A stretch of 64,000 bases of DNA from Hoeflea sp. (lineage in GTDB: Bacteria > Pseudomonadota > Alphaproteobacteria > Rhizobiales > Rhizobiaceae), in contig NZ_JACIYP010000003.1 of assembly GCF_014359905.1 (NCBI RefSeq), positions 56,822-120,821 of the forward strand. Direction: 5' to 3'. Made by a program: the position numbers and the translations under genes. Below are positions 27,735-38,605 of this stretch, one piece after another. The notes beneath the pieces were generated by a model that was not told the origin of the DNA, searched no databases, and was given only the letters and a program-made list of their open reading frames with translations. Every line of letters starts with the position of its first letter. The first letter of the stretch is position 1.

Positions 27735-29243
27735 ATGCCGGCGGCACCGATGCGCGTCGAACTGGCTGATCCGGGCGCCACGGCGCTGTTTGCGGAAGAT
27801 GTGGCGCTGGCCCTGAGGCAAGGCGACTGCCTCTGCCTCTCGGGCGACCTCGGCGCCGGAAAATCGACATTCGCCCGCGCACTGATTCGCGCCATCGCCG
27901 ATGATCCCGACCTTGAGGCCCCCAGTCCGACATTCACGCTGGTGCAGACCTATCAATTGCGGCTGCCATTGGCGCATCTCGATCTCTACCGGATCGGATC
28001 GCCCGATGAACTTGACGAATTGGGCCTCGACGATGCGCTTGCCGAAGGCGCGGTCCTGATCGAATGGCCGGAGAAGGCGCTCGAGCGCTTGCCCGAAGAG
28101 CGGATCATGATGCGCTTTGAAGGACTGGGCGACAGCCGCACCCTGGCGATTTCCGCACCGCCCGGCTTTGCAGCGCGGCTCGAGCGGTCCCGCGCCGCGC
28201 GCCGGTTTCTGCTCGAAGCCGGGCTCGGCCACGCCGCCCGCCGCCATTTGCAGGGCGACGCCTCGTCGCGCAGCTATGAGACCATCCGCCCGGCCGGGCG
28301 CGATTCCGTCATCCTGATGAACGCGCCGCGCCAGCCCGACGGACCACCGATCCGGGACGGCCTGCCCTATTCGCAGATTGCGCACCTGGCCGAGGATGTC
28401 GTTCCCTTCGTCGCCATTGCGCGCTGGCTTCGCGCCCAGGGCTTCGCTGCACCGGAGATCCTGGCGCAGGAGCTCGATCAGGGTTTCCTGCTGATCGAAA
28501 ACCTCGGCGCGGACGGTATTCTCGATAAATCCGGTCGACCTGATCCCGACCGCTATGGCGTGGCGGTCGACTGTCTTGCCCTCCTGCATTCCAAACATCC
28601 GCCGGTCACTCTCCCCGTCGACGGCCGCACACATCATGTGCCGGCTTATGATGCGCGCGCCATGCAGATCGAAGTGGAACTGCTGACCGACTGGTACCTG
28701 CCCTGGAAACGCGGCAGCGCGGTTTCGCAGAAAGAGCGCAGCGAATATCTCGATCTCTGGCGGAACCTGTTCACACGGCTCGAGAGAGCAGAGAGATCGC
28801 TTGTGCTGCGGGACTATCATTCGCCCAACCTGATCTGGCGGGATACGAGATCCGGCTTCGACCGGCTCGGCATCATCGATTTCCAGGACGCGATGATCGG
28901 TCCGTCGGCCTACGACGTGGCCTCGCTGTGCCAGGACGCCCGTGTGACGGTTCCGGACGATCTCGCCGACGATCTGGTTGACCGCTATGTGGCCGCTCGC
29001 TGCGCCGGCGCCGCCGGGTTCGACGAGGTCAAGTTCCGCGAGGCCTATGCCATCATGGCGGCGCAACGGGCCGCAAAGATCCTCGGCATCTTCGTCCGCC
29101 TCAAACAGCGCGACGGAAAATCAGGCTATATGCGTCATTTGCCGCGTATCGAAGCCTATATTGTGGCTTCTCTCGACCATCCGGTGCTGCAACCCTTGCG
29201 CTTCTGGTTGGCAAAGGCTGGTATTGGCGCACCCGAATCATAG
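27735..29243 (+). CDS. TsaE-AmgK fusion: tRNA t6A ATPase and amino-sugar kinase
   Basis: Two domains are fused in 502 residues. Residues 1-145 are TsaE, the ATPase of the tRNA threonylcarbamoyladenosine (t6A) system, with P-loop GDLGAGKST at 37-45 and PSPTFTLVQTY at 64-74. Residues about 155-500 are an aminoglycoside phosphotransferase-fold kinase with LRDYHSPNLIW at 358-368 (H362, N365) and IIDFQDA at 380-386 (D382). Because a MurU-like nucleotidyltransferase follows after 12 bases, the kinase is best read as AmgK, which phosphorylates MurNAc/GlcNAc at the anomeric position in cell-wall recycling. This fusion is known in Rhizobiales. Confidence 0.9.
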   Translation: MPAAPMRVELADPGATALFAEDVALALRQGDCLCLSGDLGAGKSTFARALIRAIADDPDLEAPSPTFTLVQTYQLRLPLAHLDLYRIGSPDELDELGLDDALAEGAVLIEWPEKALERLPEERIMMRFEGLGDSRTLAISAPPGFAARLERSRAARRFLLEAGLGHAARRHLQGDASSRSYETIRPAGRDSVILMNAPRQPDGPPIRDGLPYSQIAHLAEDVVPFVAIARWLRAQGFAAPEILAQELDQGFLLIENLGADGILDKSGRPDPDRYGVAVDCLALLHSKHPPVTLPVDGRTHHVPAYDARAMQIEVELLTDWYLPWKRGSAVSQKERSEYLDLWRNLFTRLERAERSLVLRDYHSPNLIWRDTRSGFDRLGIIDFQDAMIGPSAYDVASLCQDARVTVPDDLADDLVDRYVAARCAGAAGFDEVKFREAYAIMAAQRAAKILGIFVRLKQRDGKSGYMRHLPRIEAYIVASLDHPVLQPLRFWLAKAGIGAPES

Positions 29244-29255
29244 ACCGGAACCGCC

Positions 29256-30017
29256 GTGCCGATACAGATCACATCCGCCATGATCCTTGCCGCGGGGCTT
29301 GGCGCCCGCATGCGTCCGATCACCGACACCATTCCCAAACCGCTTGTCGAGGTGGCGGGCAAGCCGCTGATTGCCTACGGGCTTGAAGCGCTGCGCCGGG
29401 CGGGCATCGGCCGCGTTGTCGTCAATGTCCACTATCTGGCCCCGATGCTGGCGGCGTGGCTGAGGGCCAGGCCCGAGCCGGACATCCTGATTTCCGATGA
29501 AACCGCCGAACTGCTCGATTCGGGCGGCGGCATCGTCAAGGCATTGCCGATGCTCGGACCGGATCCGTTCCTGGTCCTCAACGCCGACACGTTCTGGATC
29601 GAGGATCCGGAAGCGGGCCTGGACAATCTCACCCTCATGACGGACCGTTTCGATTCCGAATCGATGGATATCCTGTTGATGACGGCGCGGCTCGATCAGG
29701 CCACCGGCCACACCGGCGCCGGCGACTTCACCATCGATCCGGATGGACGGCTGTCGCGCTACAAGGGTACCGGCGAGCCGGTCATCTATGCCGGCGCGAT
29801 CATCCTGCACCCACGGATCTTTGACGGCATCACGGAGCCGAAATTCTCGCTCAATCGCTGCTTTGACCGGGCCGCGAGCGCCGGGCGCCTGTTTGGCGCG
29901 CCGATGCACGGCCACTGGCTCACCGTCGGAACGCCCGAGGCGATTGGCGAGGCGGAAGCCGCCAGATCCGCCTATCTGGCTGGCCGGAGCGCCACCGCTG
30001 GCGAACCGGTCCGGTGA
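29256..30017 (+). CDS. murU: N-acetylmuramate 1-phosphate uridylyltransferase (MurU-like)
   Basis: MurU converts MurNAc-1-phosphate to UDP-MurNAc, bypassing de novo synthesis (a fosfomycin-tolerant route). The 253-residue protein has the nucleotidyltransferase signature MILAAGLGARMRPITDTIPKP split over residues 9-29 and LVLNADTFW near 109. The GTG at 29256 is chosen because GGAA lies close upstream; an ATG at 29280 would start directly at MILAAG. Pairing with the AmgK domain supports MurU over other sugar nucleotidyltransferases. The stop overlaps addB (GTGA). Confidence 0.87.
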   Translation: MPIQITSAMILAAGLGARMRPITDTIPKPLVEVAGKPLIAYGLEALRRAGIGRVVVNVHYLAPMLAAWLRARPEPDILISDETAELLDSGGGIVKALPMLGPDPFLVLNADTFWIEDPEAGLDNLTLMTDRFDSESMDILLMTARLDQATGHTGAGDFTIDPDGRLSRYKGTGEPVIYAGAIILHPRIFDGITEPKFSLNRCFDRAASAGRLFGAPMHGHWLTVGTPEAIGEAEAARSAYLAGRSATAGEPVR

Positions 30018-33000
30018 CGCGGCCCGCACCCAGAATTCTGACCATTGCGCCCGGCGCGCCCTTTCTGCGGACGCTTGCCGAGGAAATCCTCTCGGGCGGC
30101 CTTGTCCGGGGACTTGTCTACAATGCCGACAATCCGCTGTCGCTCGCTGGCTCAACCGTGTTCGTGCCCACCCGCCGCGCCGCAAGGGCGCTGCGCTCGG
30201 AGCTGACCGATCTGATCGGCAAGGGCTCGGCCATCCTGCCCTCCATCCGCGCCCTGGGGGAAACCGACGACGATGCCGGTTTCTTCGATGCTGCGGATCC
30301 GGAAACCCTGGCGCTCAACCCGCCCATCCCGCAGATCGCCGCCACCCTGCGCCTGGCTGATCTGGCGCTTGCCTGGAAACAGGCGCTGCCGCAGACGGTC
30401 AAGGACCATCTCGATGGCATGCCGCTGGTTGCGCCGGCCAATCCGGCCGATGCGATCTGGCTCGGCCGGTCCTTGTTCGAGCTGATCCAGGCGGTCGAAA
30501 CCGAGGAACGCGATTTTGCCGGGCTCGACAGCGTGGTCGAGGCCGACTTGCAGCAATGGTGGCAGCTCACGGCGGAATTCCTCAAGATCGCGCGGGAATT
30601 CTGGCCTGCGCTGCTGAACGAAATCTCGCGCTCAAGCCCGGCGGGCCATCACAATGTGATGATAGACCTGTTCACCCGGGGGCTTGCCGCCGCCCATCGC
30701 CCGGTCATTGTCGCGGGTTCCACCGGCACCCGGCCGTCCACTGCCCGCTTGATTGCGACAGTGGCCGGACTGGACCAGGGCGCGGTGGTTTTGCCCGGGC
30801 TCGATCATGCCATGCGGCCGTCCCATTGGCAGGCGCTCTCCAGAGCCGCAACCGCCCTCACCTCTGCGGATGGCCGCAGTCTGGTGGACGTGGCCATCCG
30901 CAGCCACCCGCAATATGGCCTGATGCACCTGCTGCAAGGTTCAGGTTTTGACGCCGGGCAGATCCATGAGATCCCCGAGATCGGTGACATCGCACCCGAT
31001 CTGGAAGCCCGCCGGGCCATCGTCTCGGCGGCCCTGCTGCCGGCGCTCGCCACCGAAGCGTGGGGCGAACCGGGCTTTCTGCCCGACGTTTCGGTGATCA
31101 GCCTTGGACTGGGGTCTGTCAGCCTGATTGAAGCCACCAACGAGCGCGAGGAAGCTTCCGCCCTTGCCGCCGCCATGCGCCGCGCGCTGGAGCCGCGCCC
31201 CGGCCTGCCGGAGCCCACGGCGGCCCTGGTGACGCCGGACCGCAATCTTGCGCGCAGGGTTGTGATCGAGCTTGCCCGCTATTCGATCGAGGCCAATGAT
31301 TCGGGCGGCATTCCGCTGGCGTCCAGCCCGCAAGGCAGCCTCGCGCGGCTCGCCGTTCAGGTGGCCTGCGCGCCGGGCGATGCGGTGGCGATCGCAGCCC
31401 TGATCAAGCATCCCCTGGCGCGGTTCGGGCTGAGCCGGAGCGGGGCGCAGGCGGGCGCCGGTCTGGTCGAGCGGATTGCCCTGCGCGGCGGCAGCGGCGC
31501 GGCCGACATCGACGACCTCGCGGCCATGGTGGAGGCGCGGCAGTCCCGGCGGCTTGACCGTCACGCCGCTGAATGGCTCAAGCGAATCAGCGACAAGCAG
31601 GCGGATCAGGCGCTCGATTTTGCCCGCCGCGCAGCCGATGCGCTGGCGCCGCTCACGTCAGCGCTGGTTTCCCTCTCCGGTCACGGCGTGACCAATCAGA
31701 TCCCGATCGGGGTCCTGGCAGGCCTGACCGCCACGGCGCTCGAACGGATCTGCGTGGACGAGACCGGCGCTCTTGATCCGCTCTGGGGCGATGAAGCCGG
31801 TGCCGACCTTGCCGGCCTGCTGCTTGAAACCCGCGACAGCGGCGCGATGCTTGTCATGACCGGGTACGAATGGATTGGCGCCCTGGAGGCGCTGATGTCG
31901 GGCAGAATGGTCAAGCCGCGCGGCGGCGGCCATCCCAGGGCTTTCATCTGGGGCGCTCTCGAAGCCCGGCTGCAGCATGTCGACACCCTTTTGATGGGCG
32001 GATTGAACGAAGGCGTCTGGCCGCAAGCCGGCCAGGAGGATCCGTTCCTGTCGCGCTCGATGAAGGCGGCGATCGGTCTGGAGCCACCGGAGCGCCGGAT
32101 TGGGCAGGCAGCCCATGATTTCCAGATGGCGATGGGCGCCCCGGAAGTGGTACTGTCGCGCTCCCTCCGCTCGGGCAAGGCGCCGACGGTCGCGTCCCGC
32201 TGGCTGCAGCGGCTTCTGGCCGTCGCCGGTGATCAGCCGGCACGTGACATGAGAGCCAGAGGCGAGGCCCTGCTCGCCCATGCGCGAAACCTGGATCAGG
32301 CCCCATCTTCTCCGCCGGCCCAGCGCCCCGAACCGCGCCCGCCCGCCGAGCTGCAGCCAAAGAGCTATTCCTTCTCCGAAGTCGGCAGGCTGCGACGCGA
32401 CCCCTATGCGATTTACGCCAGGCGCGTGCTCAAGCTCGATCCGCTGGAAGATTTTCTTGCCGATCCGGGCCCGCGCGAGCGCGGCACGCTGTATCACGGG
32501 ATCCTCGAGGAATTTGTTTCGGAGACGGAACCGGCCACGCGAAGCCTTGACGTTCTGCACCGGATAGCTGGCCGGCACTTTGCAGAAGCGCGGCTGCCCG
32601 ACGCCACGGCGCTGGTCTGGCGCATGCGTTTCGACAAGGCCGCCAAGACCATCGTGACCTGGGAGAGCGAGACTGCCGATGGTTTGAAGCGCTCGCTGGT
32701 GGAGGCCCGCGCCAGCCTCGACCTGCCGCTCGCGGGCCTGAGGCTCACCGGCATGGCCGACCGGATCGACCTGCGCCAGGATGGATCGGCCTGGATCATC
32801 GACTACAAGACAGGCGGCACGCCGTCGCGCAAGGAGGCGCGCATCCTGCTCGATCCGCAGCTTGCGCTGGAGGCCTACGCGCTGATCCATGGCGGCTTCG
32901 CCGATATCGTCAAGATGCCGGTGTCGGGCCTGTTCTATCTCCGCCTCACCGGCAAGGAGCCATTTGCGGACCGGATCGATGATGATCCGCTCAAACCCGG

Positions 33001-33211
33001 CAAGGGCGAGCCGCTCAACGCCGAGGACCTCGCAGCCAAGGCCGCGGAAGAGTTTTGCCGGTTGGTTGGGTTGCTGAGCTCCGGCAAGCGCGGATTCCTG
33101 TCGCGCGCCATTCCCGAAAGCGCCCGGTCCCTGGGGGGCGACTACGACCATCTGGCAAGGGTCGCCGAATGGCAGACCGCGGTGGATCAGGAAGGGGACG
33201 GCGATGACTGA
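30014..33211 (+). CDS. addB: Double-strand break repair protein AddB
   Basis: AddB is the second subunit of the AddAB helicase-nuclease, which resects DNA ends for recombination and stops at Chi-like sites. The 1065-residue protein has a degenerate helicase-like N-terminal region and a C-terminal RecB-family nuclease with WIIDYKTGG (DYK at 930-932). I see no C-terminal CxxC cysteine cluster, so the iron-sulfur site of Bacillus AddB appears absent, as in other alphaproteobacterial members. It starts with GTG overlapping murU and overlaps addA by eight bases. Confidence 0.93.
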   Translation: MTRPAPRILTIAPGAPFLRTLAEEILSGGLVRGLVYNADNPLSLAGSTVFVPTRRAARALRSELTDLIGKGSAILPSIRALGETDDDAGFFDAADPETLALNPPIPQIAATLRLADLALAWKQALPQTVKDHLDGMPLVAPANPADAIWLGRSLFELIQAVETEERDFAGLDSVVEADLQQWWQLTAEFLKIAREFWPALLNEISRSSPAGHHNVMIDLFTRGLAAAHRPVIVAGSTGTRPSTARLIATVAGLDQGAVVLPGLDHAMRPSHWQALSRAATALTSADGRSLVDVAIRSHPQYGLMHLLQGSGFDAGQIHEIPEIGDIAPDLEARRAIVSAALLPALATEAWGEPGFLPDVSVISLGLGSVSLIEATNEREEASALAAAMRRALEPRPGLPEPTAALVTPDRNLARRVVIELARYSIEANDSGGIPLASSPQGSLARLAVQVACAPGDAVAIAALIKHPLARFGLSRSGAQAGAGLVERIALRGGSGAADIDDLAAMVEARQSRRLDRHAAEWLKRISDKQADQALDFARRAADALAPLTSALVSLSGHGVTNQIPIGVLAGLTATALERICVDETGALDPLWGDEAGADLAGLLLETRDSGAMLVMTGYEWIGALEALMSGRMVKPRGGGHPRAFIWGALEARLQHVDTLLMGGLNEGVWPQAGQEDPFLSRSMKAAIGLEPPERRIGQAAHDFQMAMGAPEVVLSRSLRSGKAPTVASRWLQRLLAVAGDQPARDMRARGEALLAHARNLDQAPSSPPAQRPEPRPPAELQPKSYSFSEVGRLRRDPYAIYARRVLKLDPLEDFLADPGPRERGTLYHGILEEFVSETEPATRSLDVLHRIAGRHFAEARLPDATALVWRMRFDKAAKTIVTWESETADGLKRSLVEARASLDLPLAGLRLTGMADRIDLRQDGSAWIIDYKTGGTPSRKEARILLDPQLALEAYALIHGGFADIVKMPVSGLFYLRLTGKEPFADRIDDDPLKPGKGEPLNAEDLAAKAAEEFCRLVGLLSSGKRGFLSRAIPESARSLGGDYDHLARVAEWQTAVDQEGDGDD

Positions 33212-36200
33212 GGCTGGCGGCATCAACAGCGTCTCCGACACAACGCTCCGCCAGAACCTGGCCGCAACGCCCACGCTCTCGGCCTGGGTGTCGGCGAATG
33301 CCGGCTCGGGCAAGACCCATGTTCTGGCCCGCAGGGTGATCCGGCTGTTGCTGCGCGGGGCGCGGCCCTCGGCGATCCTGTGCCTGACCTACACCAAGGC
33401 CGCGTCAGCCGAGATGTCCAACCGGGTCTTCAAGACCCTGGGCGAGTGGGTCCGGCTGGATGACGCGGCACTCCTGGAAAAAATCACCGAGCTCGAAGGC
33501 GCACCCGTTGAGCCGCACCAGCTGATACTCGCCCGGCGGCTGTTCGCCACCGCGCTGGAGACGCCGGGGGGCCTCAAGATCCAGACCATTCATGCCTTCT
33601 GCGAGGCGGTTCTGCACCGGTTTCCGCTTGAAGCCAATATCCCGGGCCATTTCAGCGTTCTCGACGATCAGAAAGCCGCCGAACTGCTGGCCGAAGCGCG
33701 CCGGCAGCTGATGTCGGCCCAGGGTTTTGAAGAGGATCCGGATCTGGCCACGGCCGTCGTCAGTGCGCTCGACATTGGCGGCGAAGCCGGCTTCGACAAG
33801 CTGCTTTCGGGCCTCTACGCCCGCCGCCGAGACTATCTCGCCTTCGACTCCCGTGCGCGCGCATCAGGCGGCGCCGGGCCGCTGCTCCGCTCCGCTCTGG
33901 GTCTGGAGGCGGATGAAACCGAAGCCAGCGTGATCGCCCGGTCCTGGCCGCTCGACGCCTTGCCGGTCGATTATGTCAGGGCTCTGTCTTCCTTTGCCGA
34001 ATCGGCAAAATCGGCAACACGGGCCTATAATCTCGCCTATGGAGTGCTCGCCGCCGGGTCCGAACCGGATCCCGCGGAACGGCTTGATCTTCTGCGGCAG
34101 GTGTTTCTCACCAAGGCCGGCGAGCCCGCCAAGCTCGGTGGCGCAGCGTCAAAGACGGTCGCCGACCGTTTTCCCGATCTCTCCGAACGGGTCGAGCGGG
34201 CCCAGGCGCAAATCCTCGGTGTCCTCGACCGGCTGGCGCGGCTGAACGCCCTCGAGGCCTCGCTCACGGCATTCCGCCTGGCGCGGCGCTATCTGGGCGG
34301 CTTTGAGGCGCTCAAGACCCGCCAGGCGCTGCTGGACTATGATGATCTGATTGCCTCCACCGAAGCGTTGTTGTCGAGAAGCGGAGCCAGCGCCTGGGTT
34401 CACTACAAGCTCGATCAGGGCATCGACCATGTGCTGGTCGATGAAGCGCAGGATACCGCGCCCCTGCAATGGAGCGTCATTGGCGCTCTGTCGGATGAAT
34501 TCTTTGCCGGCGAAGGATCACGCCCTGCGCTCCGGACAATTTTCGCTGTTGGCGACGAAAAACAATCGATCTATTCGTTCCAGGGCGCGCGGCCTGAGCG
34601 CTTTGCCGAAGAACGCAGCCGCATCGCCCGCCGAGCCCGCGATGCGGCTGCGGCGTTCGAGCAAGTCTCGCTGCGGGTTTCCTTCAGGTCGTCCATCGAG
34701 GTTCTCAAGCTGGTCGACCATGTCTTTGCCGATGCCGATGCGCGGCGTGGCATGGGCGTCGATGGTGAAGCGGTGATCCATGAAACGGCGCGGATGCGGG
34801 CTCCGGGCCTGGTCGAGATCTGGCCGATGATCGCCAAGGAAAAGACCGACGGCGACGAAGACTGGACCGCCGCCTTCGATGAGGTGCCCGAAACCGCACC
34901 GGCCGCTCGATTGGCGCGCCGCATCACCGGCCTGCTGAGGCAATGGGTTGGCCGCGAGACGATCGAGGACCAGAAAACCGGGAAATTGCGGCCCGTCGCA
35001 CCGGGCGACATCCTGGTGCTGGTCCGCAAGCGCGATGGTTTCGTGCCGACGCTTCTGCGCACCCTCAAGGCCACCACGGACATTCCGGTCGCCGGCGCCG
35101 ACCGGTTGCGCCTGACCGATCACATCGCGGTGCAGGATCTCATGGCGCTCGGTCGGTTCGCCGTCCTGCCCGCGGATGACCTGTCCCTTGCAGCCCTGAT
35201 CAAAAGCCCGATGCTCGGTCTTGATGAGGACGACCTGTTTCGCCTCGCAGCCCTTCGGCCGGACGGCATGTCGGTGTGGCAGATGCTGGGCGAGCTTGCC
35301 TTGACCGATGCGGCCTTCGCCGCCGCAATTCAAAAACTCAATCGCTGGACGGCGCGGGCCGCGCACATGCCGCCGCATGATTTCTTCGCGGCCGTGCTCG
35401 GGCCGGATGGCGGCCGGCGCGCCTATCTGGCGCGGCTCGGCCATGAGGTGGGCGATGTGCTCGACGAATTCCTGGGGCTGGCGCTCGACCATGAACAGGA
35501 CGGGCTCCCGGGCCTGCAATCCTTCCTCGCCATGCTTGAGACCGACGCGCCCGAAATCAAGCGCGAAATGGAAGGCCAGTCCGGCGCGGTCCGCATCATG
35601 ACCGTTCATGCGGCCAAGGGCCTTGAGGCGCCGATCGTGTTCCTGGTGGATTCGGGCGGTGAGGCCTTCCAGCACTCGCACCAGCCGCGGCTCTGGCTGC
35701 TGCCCACTTCGCCCGATGGAAACGAGCCGCCCTCAGTGCCGGTGTGGCTGCCCGACAAGACCTATGAGAACGATGCGACGGCGCCGATGCGCGAGAAAAT
35801 GCGGGACCAGGCGGAAGAGGAATACCGCCGGCTGCTCTATGTCGGCCTGACCCGCGCCGCCGATCGGCTGGTTTTCTGCGGCTATCGCGGCCTCAGGGAG
35901 GTCAGGACACCGACCTGGCACTCGCTCGCCTCCGCGGGCATTGCCGCGGCCGCGGCGGATCAGGGGTACGCGGTCACGGAAGCCGTGCACGATTTTGGCG
36001 GGGAGCCCTTCGAGATACGGCGCCTGTGCCGTTCGGGCGCGGAAAACCGATCCGCTACCGAAACGATGCAGGCCAGACCTGATCCCAAATTCGCCGACGC
36101 GGCCATTGATGTGCCCACCGCGCCACTGCCAAAGCCCCGGCGCCTGCCGCGTCCCCTGGCGCCGTCGGGGGTGAGCGCGGTGCTTGAGGACGGGGGCGGC

Positions 36201-36809
36201 GTCACGTCGCGGTCGCCTTTTGCCGAAGCAGGGTCTGGCTCTGCGGCGGCACTGGAGCGCGGTACGATGATCCACCGCCTGCTCCAGGTGTTGCCGTCAG
36301 TCCCTCCGGACGACCGTCGTGGCATGCTGTCCCGCTATCTTGCCCGCGCCTTGCCCGCCGGTCAGGCTCTCGCAGCCTCCGAAATCGAAACCCAGGTGCT
36401 CGCGGTCCTGGAAGATCCGCGATTCTCGCCGCTATTCGAGGCCTCGGGCGAAGCGGAAGTGTCGGTGATGGGCACTTTGCGAATCGGAGGCGAGGAGCGG
36501 GCCGTCTCGGGCCGCATCGACCGCATCGCGCTGGATGGCGACCGCTTGCTGATCGTCGACTACAAGACCGGTCTTGCGCCGGGGTCTGGCGAGGAGCCGC
36601 CGGCGGGCCATGTTTCGCAGCTGGCGATCTACCGTGCGCTGCTCGCGCCGCTCTATCCCGGGCGTCAGATCGACGCTGCCCTGGTCTATCTCTCCGGTCC
36701 GAACCTGATCGAAATTGCCGGCGCGGCGCTGGATGGTGCCTTTGCCAGGCTTGCGGCGCCTCAGTACGCCGACTATCACGGTTCGATGATCGGGTCGGAA
36801 AAGCCTTGA
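33204..36809 (+). CDS. addA: Double-strand break repair helicase-nuclease AddA
   Basis: AddA supplies UvrD-type 3'-5' helicase and nuclease activity to AddAB. The 1201-residue protein has Walker A ANAGSGKT at 31-38, Walker [12 protein letters not shown] near 412, [13 protein letters not shown] near 450, the late helicase motif [14 protein letters not shown], and the C-terminal nuclease motif LLIVDYKTG (DYK at 1119-1121). Length is normal. It begins inside addB and ends 62 bases before trxA. Confidence 0.96.
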   Translation: MTEAGGINSVSDTTLRQNLAATPTLSAWVSANAGSGKTHVLARRVIRLLLRGARPSAILCLTYTKAASAEMSNRVFKTLGEWVRLDDAALLEKITELEGAPVEPHQLILARRLFATALETPGGLKIQTIHAFCEAVLHRFPLEANIPGHFSVLDDQKAAELLAEARRQLMSAQGFEEDPDLATAVVSALDIGGEAGFDKLLSGLYARRRDYLAFDSRARASGGAGPLLRSALGLEADETEASVIARSWPLDALPVDYVRALSSFAESAKSATRAYNLAYGVLAAGSEPDPAERLDLLRQVFLTKAGEPAKLGGAASKTVADRFPDLSERVERAQAQILGVLDRLARLNALEASLTAFRLARRYLGGFEALKTRQALLDYDDLIASTEALLSRSGASAWVHYKLDQGIDHVLVDEAQDTAPLQWSVIGALSDEFFAGEGSRPALRTIFAVGDEKQSIYSFQGARPERFAEERSRIARRARDAAAAFEQVSLRVSFRSSIEVLKLVDHVFADADARRGMGVDGEAVIHETARMRAPGLVEIWPMIAKEKTDGDEDWTAAFDEVPETAPAARLARRITGLLRQWVGRETIEDQKTGKLRPVAPGDILVLVRKRDGFVPTLLRTLKATTDIPVAGADRLRLTDHIAVQDLMALGRFAVLPADDLSLAALIKSPMLGLDEDDLFRLAALRPDGMSVWQMLGELALTDAAFAAAIQKLNRWTARAAHMPPHDFFAAVLGPDGGRRAYLARLGHEVGDVLDEFLGLALDHEQDGLPGLQSFLAMLETDAPEIKREMEGQSGAVRIMTVHAAKGLEAPIVFLVDSGGEAFQHSHQPRLWLLPTSPDGNEPPSVPVWLPDKTYENDATAPMREKMRDQAEEEYRRLLYVGLTRAADRLVFCGYRGLREVRTPTWHSLASAGIAAAAADQGYAVTEAVHDFGGEPFEIRRLCRSGAENRSATETMQARPDPKFADAAIDVPTAPLPKPRRLPRPLAPSGVSAVLEDGGGVTSRSPFAEAGSGSAAALERGTMIHRLLQVLPSVPPDDRRGMLSRYLARALPAGQALAASEIETQVLAVLEDPRFSPLFEASGEAEVSVMGTLRIGGEERAVSGRIDRIALDGDRLLIVDYKTGLAPGSGEEPPAGHVSQLAIYRALLAPLYPGRQIDAALVYLSGPNLIEIAGAALDGAFARLAAPQYADYHGSMIGSEKP

Positions 36810-36871
36810 ATACTCAGGGCCGAACCCTCACATTGTCATCAACCGAGTCATCCACCAAAGGAGTGCCCGAT

Positions 36872-37192
36872 ATGGCAACCGTGAAAGTAGACAACGCCAA
36901 TTTCAAGAGCGAAGTGCTCGAATCCACCCTGCCGGTTGTCGTGGACTTCTGGGCGGAATGGTGCGGTCCCTGCAAGATGATCGCGCCCAGCCTCGAGGAA
37001 ATCTCCAACGAGATGGAAGGCAAGGTGAAGGTCGTCAAACTCAACATCGATGAAAACCCGGAGCTCGCCTCGCAGTTCGGCGTGCGTTCGATTCCGACGC
37101 TCGCCATGTTCAAGAATGGCGCCGTGGCCGACATCAAGGTCGGCGCTTCGCCCAAATCCACCTTGTCCAACTGGATTTCCGGCGCAGCCTGA
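36872..37192 (+). CDS. trxA: Thioredoxin 1
   Basis: TrxA is the general cytoplasmic disulfide reductant. The 106-residue protein has the active site WCGPCK with C31 and C34 and the cis-proline region [10 protein letters not shown] good AAAGGAG ribosome binding site supports the ATG at 36872. It follows addA in the same direction and ends at a bidirectional terminator shared with folC. Confidence 0.97.
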   Translation: MATVKVDNANFKSEVLESTLPVVVDFWAEWCGPCKMIAPSLEEISNEMEGKVKVVKLNIDENPELASQFGVRSIPTLAMFKNGAVADIKVGASPKSTLSNWISGAA

Positions 37193-37215
37193 GTCTGGTT
37201 CAGTCCCGCAAAGAA

Positions 37216-37245
37216 AAAACCCGTCCGGCTTGCCGGGCGGGTTTT
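37216..37245. terminator. Bidirectional terminator between trxA and folC
   Basis: A 13-bp stem (37216-37228 with 37233-37245, loop CTTG, one T-G wobble) lies between the converging genes. The minus strand has a long T run after the stem (complement of 37211-37219); the plus strand has TTTT within the stem end. Confidence 0.9.
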
Positions 37246-37279
37246 GCGTCTGGTTCTTGGTCAATTCAGCATGGGCACG

Positions 37280-38605
37280 TCAAACCGGCGGCGTGCCGTT
37301 CACCCTGAGAACCTCGCCGAGCAGATAGAGCGATCCGCCGATCAGGATGCGCGGGGGCCGCTCAAGATGGTTCCAGTCCCTGCAGATGGATTCAATCGCC
37401 GATTCGACATCCTTCGCCGACTCGGCGCTCAATCCGGCTTCATCCGCGGTATCGGCAAGGAATTCCGGGTCCAGCCCGGCCTCGGAATCAGGCACCGGTA
37501 CGGTGAAGACGTGCCGCGCCATTCCGGCGAAGGCTTCGAAATAGCCGACCGGGTCCTTGGTGTTGATCATCCCGGTGATCAGGAACAGCGGCCGTGATTC
37601 GCGGTCGTTGAGATTGGCCATGGCTTCGGCGATCACCCTGCCTGCGCCGGGATTGTGGCCACCGTCGATCCAGAGCTCGACGCCGTCCATGGCATTTTCG
37701 ACCAGGCGGCCGTGCGTGAGCCGTTCCAGCCGTCCAGGCCAGGACACATTCACCAGGCCCTCTGCGATCGCCTTTTCCTCGAGCTTGAACCCGGCCGCCT
37801 TCAGCGCCCGGATCGCCGCCGCAGCATTGGCCTGCTGGTGCCGGCCCGCAAGCCTTGGCAAGGGCAGATCGATCAACTCGTCCTCGTCCTGATAGGCCAG
37901 CCGCCCGTTTTCCTCTACCGCGAAGAAATCCTGGCCGTAGACACTGACCGGGCACCCGAGCCGCTCCGCACTCCTTGTCAGAACGTCGCGCGCAGCATCT
38001 TCGGTTTGCGCGCCGATCACAACAGGGGTTCCGCGCTTGATGATGCCGGCCTTCTCCGCCGCGATCAGTTCCACATGGTCGCCGAGATAGGCCTGGTGAT
38101 CGAGCGAGATCGACATGATCACCGATACGGCCGGATGGGCCATGACATTGGTCGCATCAAACCTGCCGCCAAGGCCGACTTCGATCAGCGCCGCATCGGC
38201 GGGATGCTCTGAAAACAGCACGAACATCACCGCGGTCAGGATTTCGAAGACGGTGATGATCTCGCCCTGATTGGCCGCCGCCACCCGCCGCACCGCATCG
38301 GCGAGCATCTCGTCTTCCACGAGTGTGCCGCCGCCGGCAGTGCCGATCCGGAAGCGTTCATGCCAATTGACCAGATGCGGCGAGGTGTGGACGTGGACCT
38401 TCAGGTCGTGCGCTTCGAGAATGGCGCGGCAAAAGGCGCTGGTCGAGCCCTTGCCGTTGGTGCCGGCGATGTGGATCACCGGCGGCAGCTTTTCGTGCGG
38501 GTTGCCAAGCCGTTCGAGCAGCCGGGTGATGCGGCCGAGCGACAGGTCGAAACCTTTCGGATGCAGCGCCATCAGCGCGTTGATTTCCTGCTCTGCAGCC
38601 GGCAC
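37280..38605 (-). CDS. folC: Bifunctional folylpolyglutamate/dihydrofolate synthase
   Basis: FolC adds glutamate to dihydropteroate and to folates. The 441-residue protein (from the chosen start) has the Mur-ligase-type P-loop GTNGKGST at 48-55 and the substrate and magnesium regions HTSPHLVNWHERF and LDHQAYLG. I place the start at a GTG at 38605 because AGAGGAG lies just upstream and the N-terminus then matches family members (MPAAEQEINALMALHPKGFD); the first in-frame ATG at 38794 would overlap accD with unrelated sequence. It is last in trpF-trpB-trpA-accD-folC. Confidence 0.93.
   Translation of the reverse strand: MPAAEQEINALMALHPKGFDLSLGRITRLLERLGNPHEKLPPVIHIAGTNGKGSTSAFCRAILEAHDLKVHVHTSPHLVNWHERFRIGTAGGGTLVEDEMLADAVRRVAAANQGEIITVFEILTAVMFVLFSEHPADAALIEVGLGGRFDATNVMAHPAVSVIMSISLDHQAYLGDHVELIAAEKAGIIKRGTPVVIGAQTEDAARDVLTRSAERLGCPVSVYGQDFFAVEENGRLAYQDEDELIDLPLPRLAGRHQQANAAAAIRALKAAGFKLEEKAIAEGLVNVSWPGRLERLTHGRLVENAMDGVELWIDGGHNPGAGRVIAEAMANLNDRESRPLFLITGMINTKDPVGYFEAFAGMARHVFTVPVPDSEAGLDPEFLADTADEAGLSAESAKDVESAIESICRDWNHLERPPRILIGGSLYLLGEVLRVNGTPPV

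Noticed and set aside
26703..29066. Long open frame (about 790 codons) antisense to divL and tsaE-amgK
   Set aside because: It spans two unrelated genes on the other strand and has no domain or plausible start context.
31658..33313. Long open frame (about 550 codons) antisense to addB and the start of addA
   Set aside because: No domain, and it covers the conserved nuclease region of addB on the other strand.
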